From Celerinatantimonas sp046054165 (GTDB taxonomy: Bacteria; Pseudomonadota; Gammaproteobacteria; Enterobacterales; Celerinatantimonadaceae), in NCBI RefSeq assembly GCF_046054165.1, contig NZ_JBFNXK010000009.1, positions 1-64,000 of the forward strand: a DNA stretch of 64,000 nucleotides, given 5' to 3'. The position numbers were made by a program, and so were the translations under genes. The notes under the pieces were generated by a model, which saw only the letters and a program-made list of their open reading frames with translations, did no database searches and was not told the origin of the DNA. This document shows, one piece after another, positions 63,854 to 64,000 of this stretch. The first letter of the stretch is position 1, and every line of letters begins with the position of its first letter.

Positions 63854-64000
63854 ATGGCTTACGCCACTACCAATCCTTATACAGGGGAACTCATTAAAAC
63901 GTTTCCGGATGCAACTGATGAAGAAGTCAGTCAGGCATTGGAAACCGGGCATGCCGCTTTTCTCGAATGGAAAACGACTAGTTTTGAAACCCGTCGGACA
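63854..64000 (+). CDS. NAD(P)-dependent aldehyde dehydrogenase (partial, N-terminus)
   Basis: The first 49 codons, MAYATTNPYTGELIKTFPDA-TDEEVSQALETGHAAFLEWK-TTSFETRRT, match the start of the succinate-semialdehyde dehydrogenase/YneI-like branch of the aldehyde dehydrogenase family (ATxNPxTGExxxxFPxATDEEV). The catalytic Cys lies beyond the window edge. Strong ribosome site AAAGGAGA four bases before the ATG. Confidence 0.8.
   Translation, partial: MAYATTNPYTGELIKTFPDATDEEVSQALETGHAAFLEWKTTSFETRRT

Noticed and set aside
1..64000. tRNA or rRNA genes as integration sites
   Set aside because: No tRNA-like CCA-ended cloverleaf or rRNA segment was recognised by eye on either strand; a dedicated search was not possible.

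Overview
This window reads as chromosome from a facultatively anaerobic, moderately AT-leaning gammaproteobacterium. It carries a near-canonical uhpT/uhpABC hexose-phosphate system, a Na+-pumping oxaloacetate decarboxylase (oadGAB), an AegA-type oxidoreductase behind a perfect FNR box, and an asc-type beta-glucoside PTS. A pectate lyase with a KdgR-like operator and an Svx/AvrXca-type secreted metalloprotease suggest contact with plant material. I cannot name the species; a plant- or salt-marsh-associated relative of Enterobacterales/Vibrionales (for example Celerinatantimonas) is only a guess.

Layout. 1-5.9 kb: a 731-aa putative polymorphic toxin followed by at least four tandem paralogues of a 347-aa putative immunity protein; the last runs off the left edge. 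5.9-14 kb: a plasticity zone with decayed fragments (an immunity-like 3' end, a MatC/DASS-type permease, an IS256-family transposase, an MFS exporter), an orphan phage-type cI/cro switch, and a 1326-aa protein ending in an OTU cysteine-protease domain. 14-19.3 kb: uhpT then uhpABC. 19.4-29.2 kb: a chemoreceptor, then a GntR-regulated peptide ABC transporter operon ending in a gamma-glutamyltransferase, likely for gamma-glutamyl peptides. 29.5-39.8 kb: pectate lyase, small secreted proteins, a dehydrogenase, a signal-less trypsin-like protease divergent from a GIY-YIG-like protein, and assorted enzymes. 40.2-43.5 kb: a porin behind two tandem BglG/LicT-type antiterminator-terminator modules, and the Svx-like protease. 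44.2-50 kb: oadGAB and an OmpR-type two-component system. 50.1-54.9 kb: a Hachiman-like helicase-nuclease pair. 55-58.5 kb: aegA and a LysR regulator. 58.5-64 kb: ascG, ascB, a full-length EIIBCA beta-glucoside permease with two LacI-type operators, and the start of an aldehyde dehydrogenase.

The most notable structural signal is that the OTU gene (9.2-13.7 kb) and the helicase-nuclease pair (50.1-54.9 kb), 36 kb apart and unrelated in content, are bounded by the same inward-facing inverted repeat (AAAGT[C/A]TCATAC[T/C]G), and their right ends share further motifs (ATGGGGCA, GGCAGCGTACC, TCTCCCAC). This suggests one family of mobile cargo-carrying elements, or their relics, delivering both. 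Other highlights are a CI-like repressor that has lost both its cleavage-site Ala and its catalytic Lys, the mosaic immunity array, and the double antiterminator leader of the porin gene.
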